Both the position numbers and the translations under genes were made by a program. The notes below the pieces were generated by a model. The model was not told the origin of the DNA, searched no databases, and saw only the letters and a program-made list of their open reading frames with translations. A stretch of 64,000 nt of DNA from Jiangella anatolica (lineage in GTDB: Bacteria; Actinomycetota; Actinomycetes; Jiangellales; Jiangellaceae): the NCBI RefSeq assembly GCF_003236295.1, contig NZ_POTW01000004.1, forward strand, positions 1 to 64,000, in the 5' to 3' direction. This document shows, piece by piece, positions 17,879 to 26,717 of the stretch (positions within the stretch are counted from its first letter, which is position 1; every line of letters begins with the position of its first letter).

Positions 17879-17944
17879 GGGGATCTGAACAGGACTCACA
17901 CCCGGTGAGGCCCGGACCCCTGGAATCCCGAGAGGGGACAGCCG

Positions 17945-19624
17945 ATGACCACCCAGACGATGCCCGCCGAGGGCGCCGCGAGTCCGGGGACGATCCACAC
18001 CGTGATCGGGCAGGTCGTGCACCTCGACCCGCATGACCTGGTGATCGAAGACAACATCCGGACCACCGTCAAGATCCCGCGCTCGTTCATCGCCTCCGTC
18101 CGCGAGCACGGGGTGCTCGTTCCGCTGATCGCGCACCCCGGGCTTGACGGCAGGATCGAGGTGCGCGACGGCCAGGTCCGCACCCTCACCGCCCGCGAGG
18201 TCGGCTGCTCTACAGTCCCGGTTTGGGTGATCGACCGGGACGACGAACGACGCCTGCGGATCATCGAGCAGTACATCGCCGGGGTGCACCGCATGGGCCT
18301 CTCCGAGGCCGACAAGACCAAGGCGTGGCGTCAGCTCTCCCTGGACGGGATGAGCGTCACCGCGATCTCCCGCCAGCTCGGAGCCAAGCGGGAAGACATC
18401 AAGACCGGCATCGCCGTCGCCGAGCACGACCTCGCCGCTGCGGCCATCGCCGAATACGACCTGACCCTCGACCAGGCTGCTGTCCTCATCGAGCTGGACG
18501 ACGACCCTGACGCTGTCGCGAAGCTGCGCAAGGTCGCGAAGGCCACCCCGGCCCGGTTCGACCACGAAGCCCAGATGGCCCGCGACGCCAAGGTCCGTCG
18601 TGAAGAACTGGCCCGTGTGCACGCCGAGTGCGAAGCCAAGGGCTACGCCGTCGTCGACCGGCCCGCCTGGAACGACTCCACCACGGTCAGGCTCGCCGAC
18701 CTGCAGACCGAGGACGGTGAACGGCTCACTGAGCAGAACTACGCCGGGAAGCCTGGTCACGCCGTCGTCATCGATGCCCGCTACGGCCGCGTTGAGGTGG
18801 ACCACTTCGTGGTCGACTGGCGCAAGCACGGCCTGCGCAAGATCGGCTCGACCGGCACGGTTGTCGGCGGAAAGCTCACCGACGCCGAGAAGGCCGAACG
18901 CCGCCGCGTCGTCGCCAACAACCAAGCGTGGGACTCCTCGGAGACGGTGCGCCGTGAGTGGCTGACCAAGCTGCTGGCCCGCAAGCGGCTTCCCAGCGAC
19001 GCCGCAGCCGTCGCCGCCACGATCCTCGCCACCCAGACGGGGCGAGTCGCACGGGCAGCCAACGGCGGCCACCAGATGGCAACAACGTTGCTCGGGCAGG
19101 AGAACCGTCTGGGCGCGCACCCGCTCGGCAAGCTGCTCAGCAGGACCCCGTCCAAGGCAGGGCACGTGGTCCTGGCTATCGCGCTCAGCGCGATGGAAGA
19201 CGCCATGAGTCGCTACACCTGGCGCAACCCCGGCCCGGACGACCGGCACTACCTCAACCAGCTCGCCGCCTGGGGCTACACCCTCTCCGACGTCGAGCAG
19301 ATCGTCACCGCCGACCCCGAGCAGGCGACCCAGGGCGCCCCTGCCGAAGCAGACGACGACCAGGAGCCGCAGTCCGAGGACCCGGGGTCCAACGTCGACA
19401 CCGACGAAGGCGAGGGCACCGAGAGCGAGGACGACGCCTCCGAGGATGGTGCGCCCGCCGACGCCGAGCAAGCGCGCCGGGCTCCCGACGACGGCGAGGC
19501 GGACGACGACGGCGAGGCGGACGACGACGGCGAGGCGGACGACGACGGCGAGGCGGACGACGACGGCGAGGCGGACGACGACGGCGAGGCGGACGACGAC
19601 GGCGAGGCGGACGAGGACGCCTGA
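17945..19624 (+). CDS. ParB-like protein with acidic repeat tail
   Basis: A 559-residue protein. Residues 20-120 are a ParB-type N-domain (VVHLDPHDLVIEDNIR, VREHGVLVPLIAHPG, VRDGQVRTLTAREVG). A helix-turn-helix follows at about residues 120-160 (MGLSEADKTKAWRQL, MSVTAISRQLGA), then a long middle domain ending near 450. The C-terminus is highly acidic, with a tandem 6-residue repeat PDDGEA + 6 x DDDGEA. ATG 17945 follows GAGAGGGGACAGCCG. It is the first gene of the rightward operon beside the big inverted repeat, which is a plausible binding site. Confidence 0.8.
   Translation: MTTQTMPAEGAASPGTIHTVIGQVVHLDPHDLVIEDNIRTTVKIPRSFIASVREHGVLVPLIAHPGLDGRIEVRDGQVRTLTAREVGCSTVPVWVIDRDDERRLRIIEQYIAGVHRMGLSEADKTKAWRQLSLDGMSVTAISRQLGAKREDIKTGIAVAEHDLAAAAIAEYDLTLDQAAVLIELDDDPDAVAKLRKVAKATPARFDHEAQMARDAKVRREELARVHAECEAKGYAVVDRPAWNDSTTVRLADLQTEDGERLTEQNYAGKPGHAVVIDARYGRVEVDHFVVDWRKHGLRKIGSTGTVVGGKLTDAEKAERRRVVANNQAWDSSETVRREWLTKLLARKRLPSDAAAVAATILATQTGRVARAANGGHQMATTLLGQENRLGAHPLGKLLSRTPSKAGHVVLAIALSAMEDAMSRYTWRNPGPDDRHYLNQLAAWGYTLSDVEQIVTADPEQATQGAPAEADDDQEPQSEDPGSNVDTDEGEGTESEDDASEDGAPADAEQARRAPDDGEADDDGEADDDGEADDDGEADDDGEADDDGEADDDGEADEDA
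19484..19609 (+). repeat. Coding tandem repeat, 18-bp unit, seven copies
   Basis: One variant unit (19484-19501, CCC first codon) is followed by six identical 18-bp units GACGACGACGGCGAGGCG from 19502 to 19609. They encode DDDGEA repeats at the C-terminus of the ParB-like protein. Identity at the DNA level implies recent slippage or recombination expansion. Confidence 0.95.
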
Positions 19625-19643
19625 CCACAGGACACCAGCAGTC

Positions 19644-19680
19644 GGCGGGGTGCGGCCAGGACTCGTGGCGGCACCCCGCC
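19644..19680 (+). terminator. Hairpin between ParB-like and DprA-like genes
   Basis: The arms GGCGGGGTGC (19644-19653) and GCACCCCGCC (19671-19680) are exact complements with a 17-base loop. There is no U-tract, and DprA-like translation begins 37 bases later, so it may only attenuate transcription. Confidence 0.5.
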
Positions 19681-19716
19681 CCTGAACGTCGCACTCACCG
19701 AGCGGAGAAGACCATC

Positions 19717-20619
19717 ATGAACCCCCCGATCCATGACGCCGACCACATCCTGCGCACCGTGGTAGACGGCGACCGTGAACGTCTCGCCCGGATCGCCCTG
19801 GCCATGATCCCCGCGAACGCTGGCCAGGCCATTCCCAGCCCCGAGATCGGCGCGGCCGAGCCCCGGCTGCGCGAGCTGCTTTTCACCGAGCCGCACCGCC
19901 TGGACGCCGGACACTTCCACGCCGTCCTCACCGCCACCGCTGATCACGACTTGGACGTGATCATCCCTGGTGACGAGCTGTGGCCGACCGGCCTGTCCCA
20001 GCTCCACGACGCCCAGCCCGTCGCTCTGTGGGCACGAGGCAACACCGACCTGCTCACCCGGGCGATCGCCACCCGGATCGTCCTGACCGGCTCCCGAGCG
20101 GCCAGCCACTACGGGGAACGTGTCGCCAGCGACATCGCCCACGACCTCGCCAAGAGCGGTTACGTGGTCACCACCGGCGGCCAGTTCGGCATCGATGCCG
20201 CCGCGCTCCGCGCAGCGTCCGGCGTTGACGCACCGAGTATTGCGGTCCTGCCCTCAGGGTTGGACCAGCCCCATCCCGCCGCCCACGGCCCACTGTTCGA
20301 CCGGGTCGCTGGCTCCGGCGGGTTGCTGCTCACCGAGGCTCCACCCGACGCGCGTGCGACGCGAGCGGCCCACGCGCGACGGGGCCGCATCATGGCCGCG
20401 CTGGCGGGCACCACCGTCATCGTCGAAGCTGCTCTACGCTCAGGCGTGCTTCCGATCGCGCAGCAGGCTATTGCCCTGTGGCGGATCGTCGGCGCTGTCC
20501 CGGGACCGGTCACCAGCGCAACCAGCGCCGGATGCCACCGCCTCATCCGCGACGGCGACACCCACCTGATCACCAGCGCCGACGACATCATCGACATCAT
20601 CGACGACCCAAAGTCCTGA
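19717..20619 (+). CDS. DprA/Smf-like DNA-processing protein
   Basis: A 300-residue protein from ATG 19717 (site GGAGAAG). After an N-terminal helical region comes a Rossmann-like DprA core: DELWPTGLSQLHDAQPVALWARG, IVLTGSRAASHYGERVASDIA, GYVVTTGGQFGIDAAALRAA, AVLPSGLDQPHPAAHGPLF and GTTVIVEAALRSG. Chromosomal DprA loads RecA onto incoming single strands. DprA-like proteins on mobile elements may do so for the transferred strand, which fits its place between a ParB-like gene and the relaxase. Confidence 0.85.
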   Translation: MNPPIHDADHILRTVVDGDRERLARIALAMIPANAGQAIPSPEIGAAEPRLRELLFTEPHRLDAGHFHAVLTATADHDLDVIIPGDELWPTGLSQLHDAQPVALWARGNTDLLTRAIATRIVLTGSRAASHYGERVASDIAHDLAKSGYVVTTGGQFGIDAAALRAASGVDAPSIAVLPSGLDQPHPAAHGPLFDRVAGSGGLLLTEAPPDARATRAAHARRGRIMAALAGTTVIVEAALRSGVLPIAQQAIALWRIVGAVPGPVTSATSAGCHRLIRDGDTHLITSADDIIDIIDDPKS

Positions 20620-20630
20620 CCCAGCACGAC

Positions 20631-20669
20631 GGTGGGCCGGCTCTCCTCGAATGAGGGAGCCGGCCCACC
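20631..20669 (+). terminator. Terminator after the DprA-like gene
   Basis: The arms GGTGGGCCGGCTC and GAGCCGGCCCACC are exact complements (20631-20643 and 20657-20669), with a 13-base loop. The hairpin starts 11 bases after the dprA-like stop. No U-run follows, as is usual for actinomycetes. Confidence 0.75.
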
Positions 20670-20813
20670 GGCGTATGCGCGCCGGCCCCACTCACCGCGT
20701 CCGGCCGCCGGCGAACGCACACGGCCCGAAGTCCGAGGCTCGCGGTGCGGCGACCAGGGCTCGTAGACTCGCCGGAGCCGGTGCCTCCGGAACCGGCGGA
20801 CGGGAGGTCGATC

Positions 20814-21392
20814 ATGGCCGAAGTGCTGCTGTTCCACCACGCTCAGGGCCTCACCCCAGGGATCGCCGCCTTCGCCGCGGACCTGCGATCGGCTGGGCAC
20901 ACCGTCCACACCCCTGACCTCTTCGACGGCCGGACCTTCGGGACGATCGACGAGGGGATGGCTCATGCCGAGGCGATCGGGTTTCCCGACGGGGTTCTCG
21001 AGCGCGGCGTAGCGGCGGCCGAGGAACTGCCCACCGATCTGGTGTACGCGGGTTTCTCTCTCGGGGTACTGCCAGCGCAAATGCTGGCCCAGACCCGCGC
21101 CGGGGCACGGGGTGCGCTGCTGTTCTACTCCTGTGTGCCGGTGTCGGCGTTCGGTCCTCGGTGGCCCGACGACGTGCCGGTGCAGGTGCACGGCATGGAC
21201 GCCGACCCGATCTTCGTCGGCGAGGGTGATGTCGACGCCGCCCGGGCGCTCGTCGAGGAAGCTAACGACGCCGAGTTGTTCTTGTATCCGGGTGACCAGC
21301 ACTACTTCGCCGACAGCTCGCTCCCGTCCTACGACGCGGAGGCGACGGCCCTGCTGAATCGGCGGGTGCTGGACTTCCTCGACCACGAGTGA
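20814..21392 (+). CDS. Dienelactone hydrolase-family alpha/beta hydrolase
   Basis: A 192-residue alpha/beta hydrolase. The nucleophile elbow is GFSLG (Ser rather than the Cys of classical dienelactone hydrolase); the acid is in MDADPIF and the His in PGDQHYFAD. The length is normal for the family. ATG 20814 follows GGGAGG. It is monocistronic, with a terminator before it and no obvious partner; the substrate is unknown. It may be a passenger gene of the element. Confidence 0.8.
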   Translation: MAEVLLFHHAQGLTPGIAAFAADLRSAGHTVHTPDLFDGRTFGTIDEGMAHAEAIGFPDGVLERGVAAAEELPTDLVYAGFSLGVLPAQMLAQTRAGARGALLFYSCVPVSAFGPRWPDDVPVQVHGMDADPIFVGEGDVDAARALVEEANDAELFLYPGDQHYFADSSLPSYDAEATALLNRRVLDFLDHE

Positions 21393-21719
21393 ACCGCTTC
21401 CTTCGTCGCGCCGTTAGCGGCTAACACGGGAGCAGTTCGCCCGCTGCCGCCATCAGCGCGATTACGGTCGACTGCCCACGCCCCCTGCGACAGCACCCGC
21501 CGCGCACGACCACCTCGACAACGCCCATCCCTGACCGCCCGCCTGGCATACACCGCCGCCCCGGACAGGTGCCTCCTCACCAGATAGGTGAACGCCCCTC
21601 GACACACCCAGGCACCACCACCTGACCGCCGCTCTTCAACGGCCCCACGCCTCTTGCAGATCGAGGAGGCGTTCGGATCACGTCAGCGTTGGCCGGCCGC
21701 ACATTGCGAGCGAGGTCGT
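21393..21719. other. Intergenic, no gene seen
   Basis: About 330 bases between the hydrolase gene and a leftward small gene. No open frame with natural composition, hairpin terminator or repeat was found. The two genes converge here. Confidence 0.4.
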
Positions 21720-22091
21720 CTAGTTGTTGGGGGTGTCGTCCACTCCGAAGAGGCGTCCGTCGAGGTCAGTATCTGAGTACCGCCATAACGGCAGGGGCTG
21801 GTCCGGGTCGGTGTGCGGGCCGCGTAGCATGCGGTAGCCGCCTTCCTCGCGTTCCCACAGGCCGACTTCGACGAGAAGCCTGACTTCGCCGGCTATCTCG
21901 TCAGAGGCGCCGAACAGCTCTCGAAGTTGCGCGTCGCCCACGAAGCCTGTGCGCCCATGACCTCCGGTCCAAGTGCCTGCGCGGATCCACAGCCCAAAGG
22001 CCGCGAGCCCATCCTCGTGCTCGAACAGGCCGGTGCTGTCAATGTCTGAATGCCAGTCAAACGTGCCCACGGTTGGATCTTGCCAGGTCAA
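21720..22091 (-). CDS. Hypothetical protein, winged-helix-like
   Basis: A 123-residue protein. The layout (DGLAAFGLWIRAGTWTGGHGRTGFV, LRELFGASDEIAGEVRLLVEVGLWERE, GGYRML) resembles the N-terminal domain of phage and element replication-initiator proteins, where a gene-product state is read as FGLWxxAG...GLW. The match is pattern-level only. The gene is divergent from the relaxase gene, 94 bases away, so it may be a regulator or replication accessory. Confidence 0.55.
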   Translation of the reverse strand: MTWQDPTVGTFDWHSDIDSTGLFEHEDGLAAFGLWIRAGTWTGGHGRTGFVGDAQLRELFGASDEIAGEVRLLVEVGLWEREEGGYRMLRGPHTDPDQPLPLWRYSDTDLDGRLFGVDDTPNN

Positions 22092-22185
22092 AGACCCTCC
22101 ATCGAGCAGCCAGCCCGCATCAAGGCGTCGACGGATGTTAATCTGCGTCGGGCCACGTTCCAGGGCCTGCTGCCCACCTCATTGC

Positions 22186-25100
22186 GTGACGGTGTCGATG
22201 CGGGTGATGTCCGCCGGCGATGGCTACAAGTACCTGGCGAAGACGATTGCGGCCGCGGACGGCGACAGATCGCTGTCGACACCGCTGACGCGCTACTACG
22301 CGGAGAAGGGCACGCCACCGGGGTGGTGGCTGGGCAGCGGACTGGTGTCGTTGGGTGGACCGCTGACGGTGGGTGATCGGGTCAGCGAGCCACAGCTGCA
22401 GTTGCTGATCGGCATGGGGCGACACCCGCTGACGGGCCAGCCGCTGGGCCGCGCGCACCCAGCGTTCCGCAGCATCGCCGATCGCATCCAGGAGCGGGTC
22501 GCAGACCTCGATACCGACCTCGGTCCGGCAGCGCGTGCTCACGCGGTCGAAGCGATCGAGGCGGAGGAGACCGAACGAGGCACCCGGCGGGTGGTAGCCG
22601 GATTCGACTTCACCTTCTCGATCCCGAAGTCAGCCAGCGTCGTGTGGGCGGTTGCCGACGCCGGCACGCAGACGCTGATCGCGCAGGCCCATCATGCGGC
22701 GATTGCGGACGTGGTCGCGTTCATGGAGCGTGAGGTTGCAGCCACACGCGTGGGTGCGACAGCCGGCGACGGTGCGGTTGCGCAGGTCGACGTCACCGGG
22801 GCGATCGCGACGGCCTTCGACCACTACGACTCCCGGGCCGGCGACCCGCACCTGCACACCCACGTGGTCATCTCGAACAAGGTGCAAGCAGTCCTCGACG
22901 AGAAGTGGCGTGCGCTGGATGGCCGGCCGATGCACGCAGCAACCGTCGCGCTCTCCGAGCTGCACGAGGCGCTGTTCGCCGACCACCTGACGCGCACGCT
23001 CGGCGTCGAGTGGGAGCAGCGGGAACGGGGCCGGGACCGCAACCCAGCATGGGCGATCACCACCGTGCCGCCCGAGCTGGTGGCCGAGTTCTCATCCCGC
23101 TCCCGCAACATCGACGCCGAGACCGACCGGCTCATCGACTCCTACGTCGCCGCGCATGGCCGACGACCGTCGCGAACGACGATCCTGCGGTTGCGTGCAC
23201 AGGCAACGCTTGCGACACGGCCGAAGAAGGAAGTGCGATCGCTCGCGGAGCTCACGAGCGGGTGGCGTTCTCGCGCGAGTCGGGTCTTGCGGGGCGACGC
23301 GACCGGGTGGGCGCAGACCGTCACTCTCGTCGGTGCCGCGCCGCCGCTGTTGCGCGCCGACGACATCCCGCTCGAGGTGATGACCGAGCGCGGCCTGAGC
23401 GTGATGGAGACGGTGGGGGAGAAGCGGTCGACGTGGCGGAGGTGGAACCTCTACGCCGAGGCGGCCCGGCAAACGATGGGGTGGCGGTTCGCGACCACCG
23501 CGGATCGAGAGGCGGTCATCGGCCTCGTCGTCGACGCCGCCGAACGGGAATCGCTGCGGCTGACCCCGCCCGAGCTGGCGCCCAGCCCGGCCGCCTTCCA
23601 GCGCCCGGACGGCACCACAGTCTTCCGGCCGAAGCACTCCACGGTCTTCTCCTCGCACCAGCTGCTCGCCGCCGAGGACCGACTACTCGACCGAAGTCGC
23701 GATACCACCGGGCCGGCCCTCGCCTTGGGCACCATCGAAGCGGTGACTCGGCGGCGCGGCCGCAACCGGCAGCGGCTGGATGCGCACCAGGCCGCAGCCC
23801 TCACCGCAATCGCGATGTCGGGCCGCGTCATCGACGTCCTCGTCGGACCGGCCGGCACCGGCAAGACCACCGCCATGCACGCGCTGCGCCGCGCCTGGGA
23901 ACGCGAGCACGGCCCCGGCTCCGTGGTGGGGCTTGCGCCGTCGGCAGCCGCCGCGGACGTCCTGGCCGGCGAGCTGGGCATCCAGACGGAGAACACAGCG
24001 AAGTGGTGGCACGACCACCAGGCACGCCGCACCACCTTCACCGCGGGCCAGCTTGTCATCGTGGACGAAGCCTCGCTGGCCGGCACACTGTCGCTGGACC
24101 GGATCACCGCGGTCGCCGAGCTCGCCGGCGCGAAGGTGCTGCTGGTGGGGGACTACGCACAACTCCAGTCCGTTGACGCCGGCGGTGCGTTCTCACTGCT
24201 CGTCCACGATCGCGACGACACACCGGACCTGCTCGAGGTGCACCGGTTCACCCATCCGTGGGAGCGCACCGCCTCGTTGCAACTGCGCCATGCAAACGCC
24301 GATGTCATCGACACCTACATCGAGCACGGCCGCATACTCGACGGCGACACCGACGAGATGGTCGACGCCGCCTATACCGCCTGGCGTGCCGACGCCCTCG
24401 CCGGGAAAACATCGGTCCTCATCACCGAGGCCCGTGAGAGCGTCACCGAGCTCAACCTGCGCGCTCGCATCGACCTCATCCTCGACGGAACCGTGAACCC
24501 CGACGCCGGCGAGGTCGCGCTGCACGACGGTGCGGCTGCAGCCGTCGGTGACACCATCATCACCCGCCGCAACGAGCGCCGCCTGCGCACCGGCAACAGC
24601 TGGGTCCGCAACGGCGACCGCTGGACCGTCACCGCTGTCCGGCCCGATGGATCCCTCACCGCTCGTCGCGCCGGCCGACGCCGCGGCGGCGCCGTCGTGC
24701 TCCCGGCCGGCTATGTCGCCGAACACGTCGACCTCGGCTACGCCATCACCGCCCACCGGGCCCAAGGCATTACCACCGACACCGCACACGTCCTCGTCCT
24801 GCCCACCACCACGAGAGAGAACCTGTACGTCGCCCTCACCCGCGGTCGCGAACTCAACATGGCCTACGTCGCCACCGACCTGCCAGACACCATCCACACC
24901 GGCCCGCACCCGACCGACAACCCCGAAGCGACTGCCCGCTCGGTCCTCTACGGCGTCCTCCAGCACGTCGGCGCCGAACTATCGGCGCACGAGACCGTCG
25001 CCGCTGAGCACGAACGCTGGGCATCGATCGCACAGCTCGCTGCCGAGTACGAGACGATCGCAGCTGCGGCTCAGCACGATCGCTGGTCTTCCCTGATCCG

Positions 25101-25743
25101 CGCCTGCGGCCTCGGCTCGGATGGGGCCGAGAGCGCGCTCACCTCCGATGCATTCGGCGCGCTCGCGGCAGAGCTACGACGAGCCGAAGCCAACCACCAC
25201 GACATCGATGCGCTCCTGCCTCAGCTCGCCCAGGTCCATGGGTTCGACGATGCTGAAGACGTGGCTGCCGTTCTGCACGAACGCCTGGCCCGCGCCACAG
25301 AGCGCCCCGCTCCTATCCGTTCCCGCACCCGCGCAACCCAGAGCCACATCGTCGGACTCATCTCGGAGGCGACCGGCCCGATGGGGCCAGATATGCGCGC
25401 CGCCCTGACCCGACGTCGCGCTCTGATCGAGGCCCGCGCCGAAGCCGTCCTCGATGCCGCCCTGCACGATCGCCAGGCCTGGGCCGCCGCGCTTGGCTCG
25501 CCACCAGCTGACCGCGCCCACGTCGCCCGCTGGCGACTTCACGCCCGAACCGTCGCTGCCTACCGCGACCGCTACGGCATCACCACCTCGAACCCCCTTG
25601 GGGCGACTCCGCAGAACACTGCTCAGAAGATCGACGCCGCACGCGCCGCAGCCGCCCTCGATGCTGCCCAGAAGCTCAGCAGCCCAGCCCGTCGCACCGA
25701 CGCCGGCACGATCGTGCGCGACCCCGGCCCGGTCCGGCTCTAG
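22186..25743 (+). CDS. MobF-family relaxase-helicase (TraA/TrwC-like)
   Basis: A protein of 1185 residues that nicks oriT and unwinds the transferred strand. GTG 22186 gives the characteristic start VTVSMRVMSAGDGYKYL. The catalytic Tyr pair follows in TRYYAEKG, and the His triad is HLHTH at about residue 222. The helicase domain (SF1, RecD/TraI-like) has Walker A GPAGTGKTT near residue 550, DEAS, GDYAQLQSVDAGG, then GYAITAHRAQG and YVALTRGRE. The C-terminal 250 residues are helical and Arg/Ala-rich. The frame extends upstream to 21973, but that part overlaps the divergent gene. Confidence 0.93.
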   Translation: MTVSMRVMSAGDGYKYLAKTIAAADGDRSLSTPLTRYYAEKGTPPGWWLGSGLVSLGGPLTVGDRVSEPQLQLLIGMGRHPLTGQPLGRAHPAFRSIADRIQERVADLDTDLGPAARAHAVEAIEAEETERGTRRVVAGFDFTFSIPKSASVVWAVADAGTQTLIAQAHHAAIADVVAFMEREVAATRVGATAGDGAVAQVDVTGAIATAFDHYDSRAGDPHLHTHVVISNKVQAVLDEKWRALDGRPMHAATVALSELHEALFADHLTRTLGVEWEQRERGRDRNPAWAITTVPPELVAEFSSRSRNIDAETDRLIDSYVAAHGRRPSRTTILRLRAQATLATRPKKEVRSLAELTSGWRSRASRVLRGDATGWAQTVTLVGAAPPLLRADDIPLEVMTERGLSVMETVGEKRSTWRRWNLYAEAARQTMGWRFATTADREAVIGLVVDAAERESLRLTPPELAPSPAAFQRPDGTTVFRPKHSTVFSSHQLLAAEDRLLDRSRDTTGPALALGTIEAVTRRRGRNRQRLDAHQAAALTAIAMSGRVIDVLVGPAGTGKTTAMHALRRAWEREHGPGSVVGLAPSAAAADVLAGELGIQTENTAKWWHDHQARRTTFTAGQLVIVDEASLAGTLSLDRITAVAELAGAKVLLVGDYAQLQSVDAGGAFSLLVHDRDDTPDLLEVHRFTHPWERTASLQLRHANADVIDTYIEHGRILDGDTDEMVDAAYTAWRADALAGKTSVLITEARESVTELNLRARIDLILDGTVNPDAGEVALHDGAAAAVGDTIITRRNERRLRTGNSWVRNGDRWTVTAVRPDGSLTARRAGRRRGGAVVLPAGYVAEHVDLGYAITAHRAQGITTDTAHVLVLPTTTRENLYVALTRGRELNMAYVATDLPDTIHTGPHPTDNPEATARSVLYGVLQHVGAELSAHETVAAEHERWASIAQLAAEYETIAAAAQHDRWSSLIRACGLGSDGAESALTSDAFGALAAELRRAEANHHDIDALLPQLAQVHGFDDAEDVAAVLHERLARATERPAPIRSRTRATQSHIVGLISEATGPMGPDMRAALTRRRALIEARAEAVLDAALHDRQAWAAALGSPPADRAHVARWRLHARTVAAYRDRYGITTSNPLGATPQNTAQKIDAARAAAALDAAQKLSSPARRTDAGTIVRDPGPVRL

Positions 25744-25746
25744 TGC

Positions 25747-26001
25747 CTACACATCGGCGCCACCAGGGCGATCGGGTAGTCGATGCTCGAGCTTGGCGCG
25801 GTCCAAGATCTCATCGAGGCCAACCCCGAGTGCCTTGGCGATCCGCGTCAGCTCGACCGCGTCGACGCGCCGGGTGCCGGCCTCGTTCTTGGCCACCCAG
25901 GCCCGGTCCTCGCCGACTAGTTCCGCCAGCGCCGATTGGGAGAGGCCCTTCTCCGTGCGGAAGTCGGCGAGCGCTCGGCCGAGATCTGCTCTACTCCCCA
26001 T
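25747..26001 (-). CDS. XRE-family helix-turn-helix regulator
   Basis: An 84-residue protein that is essentially one Cro/C1-type HTH domain (LGRALADFRTEKGLSQSALAELVGED, WVAKNEAGTRRVDAVELTRIAKALGV) plus a short tail. ATG 26001 is internal to a longer open frame whose first 40 residues overlap the GntR gene. It overlaps the 3' end of that gene by 11 bases, so the two are co-transcribed. It converges on the relaxase gene with a three-base gap. Confidence 0.8.
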   Translation of the reverse strand: MGSRADLGRALADFRTEKGLSQSALAELVGEDRAWVAKNEAGTRRVDAVELTRIAKALGVGLDEILDRAKLEHRLPDRPGGADV

Positions 26002-26236
26002 GGCGACGGACCTCAGGCCCGAACATCCCGCGTGCGTGGACGACCTCGACGACGCCTTCCGCCTGGAGCACCGCAACGGCGCGTCTGACGGTGTGCACTG
26101 AGACCTCGTACTCGAGAGCAAGCTTGGGTTGGCTGGGCAAGCGCCGGCGCTTACTCAGATCTCCGACGAGGACACGGTCTCGGAGGTGGTCAGCCACATG
26201 TTGGTAGGTGTATCCCGGGCGGTCGCGATCGATCAT
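25991..26236 (-). CDS. GntR-family winged-helix regulator (single domain)
   Basis: An 81-residue protein consisting only of a GntR winged helix: YQHVADHLRDRVLVGDL, then RLPSQPKLALEYEVSVHTVRRAV and AVLQAEGVVEVVHARGMF. It lacks the usual ligand domain, like the KorSA/TraR-type small GntR repressors of actinomycete conjugative plasmids. Location beside the relaxase supports a transfer-control role, which is inferred. Confidence 0.8.
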   Translation of the reverse strand: MIDRDRPGYTYQHVADHLRDRVLVGDLSKRRRLPSQPKLALEYEVSVHTVRRAVAVLQAEGVVEVVHARGMFGPEVRRHGE

Positions 26237-26297
26237 CGGTGTCGCTCCGTCAGGCGGTGGAAGGGTGGTCTAGTGCAGGACGGCGCTTCCCAGATCA

Positions 26298-26717
26298 TCA
26301 CGGCAGCAGAGCACTCGGAGCAACGTCTAGCGCGACGGCAAGGCCGCTGATCACCTGAAGCGACGCGGTTCGTCGGCCCGCCTCGATGTGCCCCAGAGCG
26401 GACCAGTGCATGCCGGCCAGCGGTGCGAGCTCCTCTTGCGAAAAGTCGCGCTCGACGCGGAGCGCGCGAACCCGATAACCGAACTCGCTCTGGATGTCTT
26501 GTTCGGAGCGGCGGCGGGCAATGGCGCGATGGTGCGCCCGAAGCACATCAGCACGCATCCGCCGTCGACTCACGTGACCATCGGGCCCTTGACGGACCAC
26601 CCGCACGTAGCGGACTTCAGCCTTGTACAGACGGTCGATGTACCAAGCTGCATCCAGCTCGCTCAGAAACACCTCCTGGCCAATCTCCAAGTCTGAGTGG
26701 TCGCTGGGCTTCACCAT
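26298..26717 (-). CDS. XRE-family regulator with N-terminal extension
   Basis: A 139-residue protein. The first 70 residues are a basic extension (AAWYIDRLYKAEVRYVRVVRQG) ending in an Arg-rich linker. Residues 75-137 are a Cro/C1-type HTH (FGYRVRALRVERDFSQEELAPLAGM, LGHIEAGRRTASLQVISGLAVALDV). It is divergent from the small gene at 27029. Confidence 0.8.
   Translation of the reverse strand: MVKPSDHSDLEIGQEVFLSELDAAWYIDRLYKAEVRYVRVVRQGPDGHVSRRRMRADVLRAHHRAIARRRSEQDIQSEFGYRVRALRVERDFSQEELAPLAGMHWSALGHIEAGRRTASLQVISGLAVALDVAPSALLP

Larger units (their letters stand above)
17060..17944. other. Non-coding region between divergent operons; putative oriT/origin
   Basis: About 885 bases with no convincing gene between the leftward ArdC-like operon and the rightward ParB-like operon. 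It contains at least three dyads: a 10-bp-stem hairpin (17633-17657), a 6-bp-stem hairpin (17684-17700) and a very long imperfect inverted repeat (17707-17878). Position, structure and proximity to antirestriction and partition genes are those of an origin of transfer or replication; the assignment is inferred. Confidence 0.55.

Noticed and set aside
19484-19609. Regular direct repeats resembling a CRISPR array
   Set aside because: Units are only 18 bp, with no spacers, and encode a regular acidic peptide in frame; no cas genes are near.
17945-19624. A 539-codon minus-strand frame through the ParB-like gene
   Set aside because: It is a Val/Gly/Asp-rich antisense reading, typical of GC-rich genes. 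The plus-strand ParB motifs are clear.
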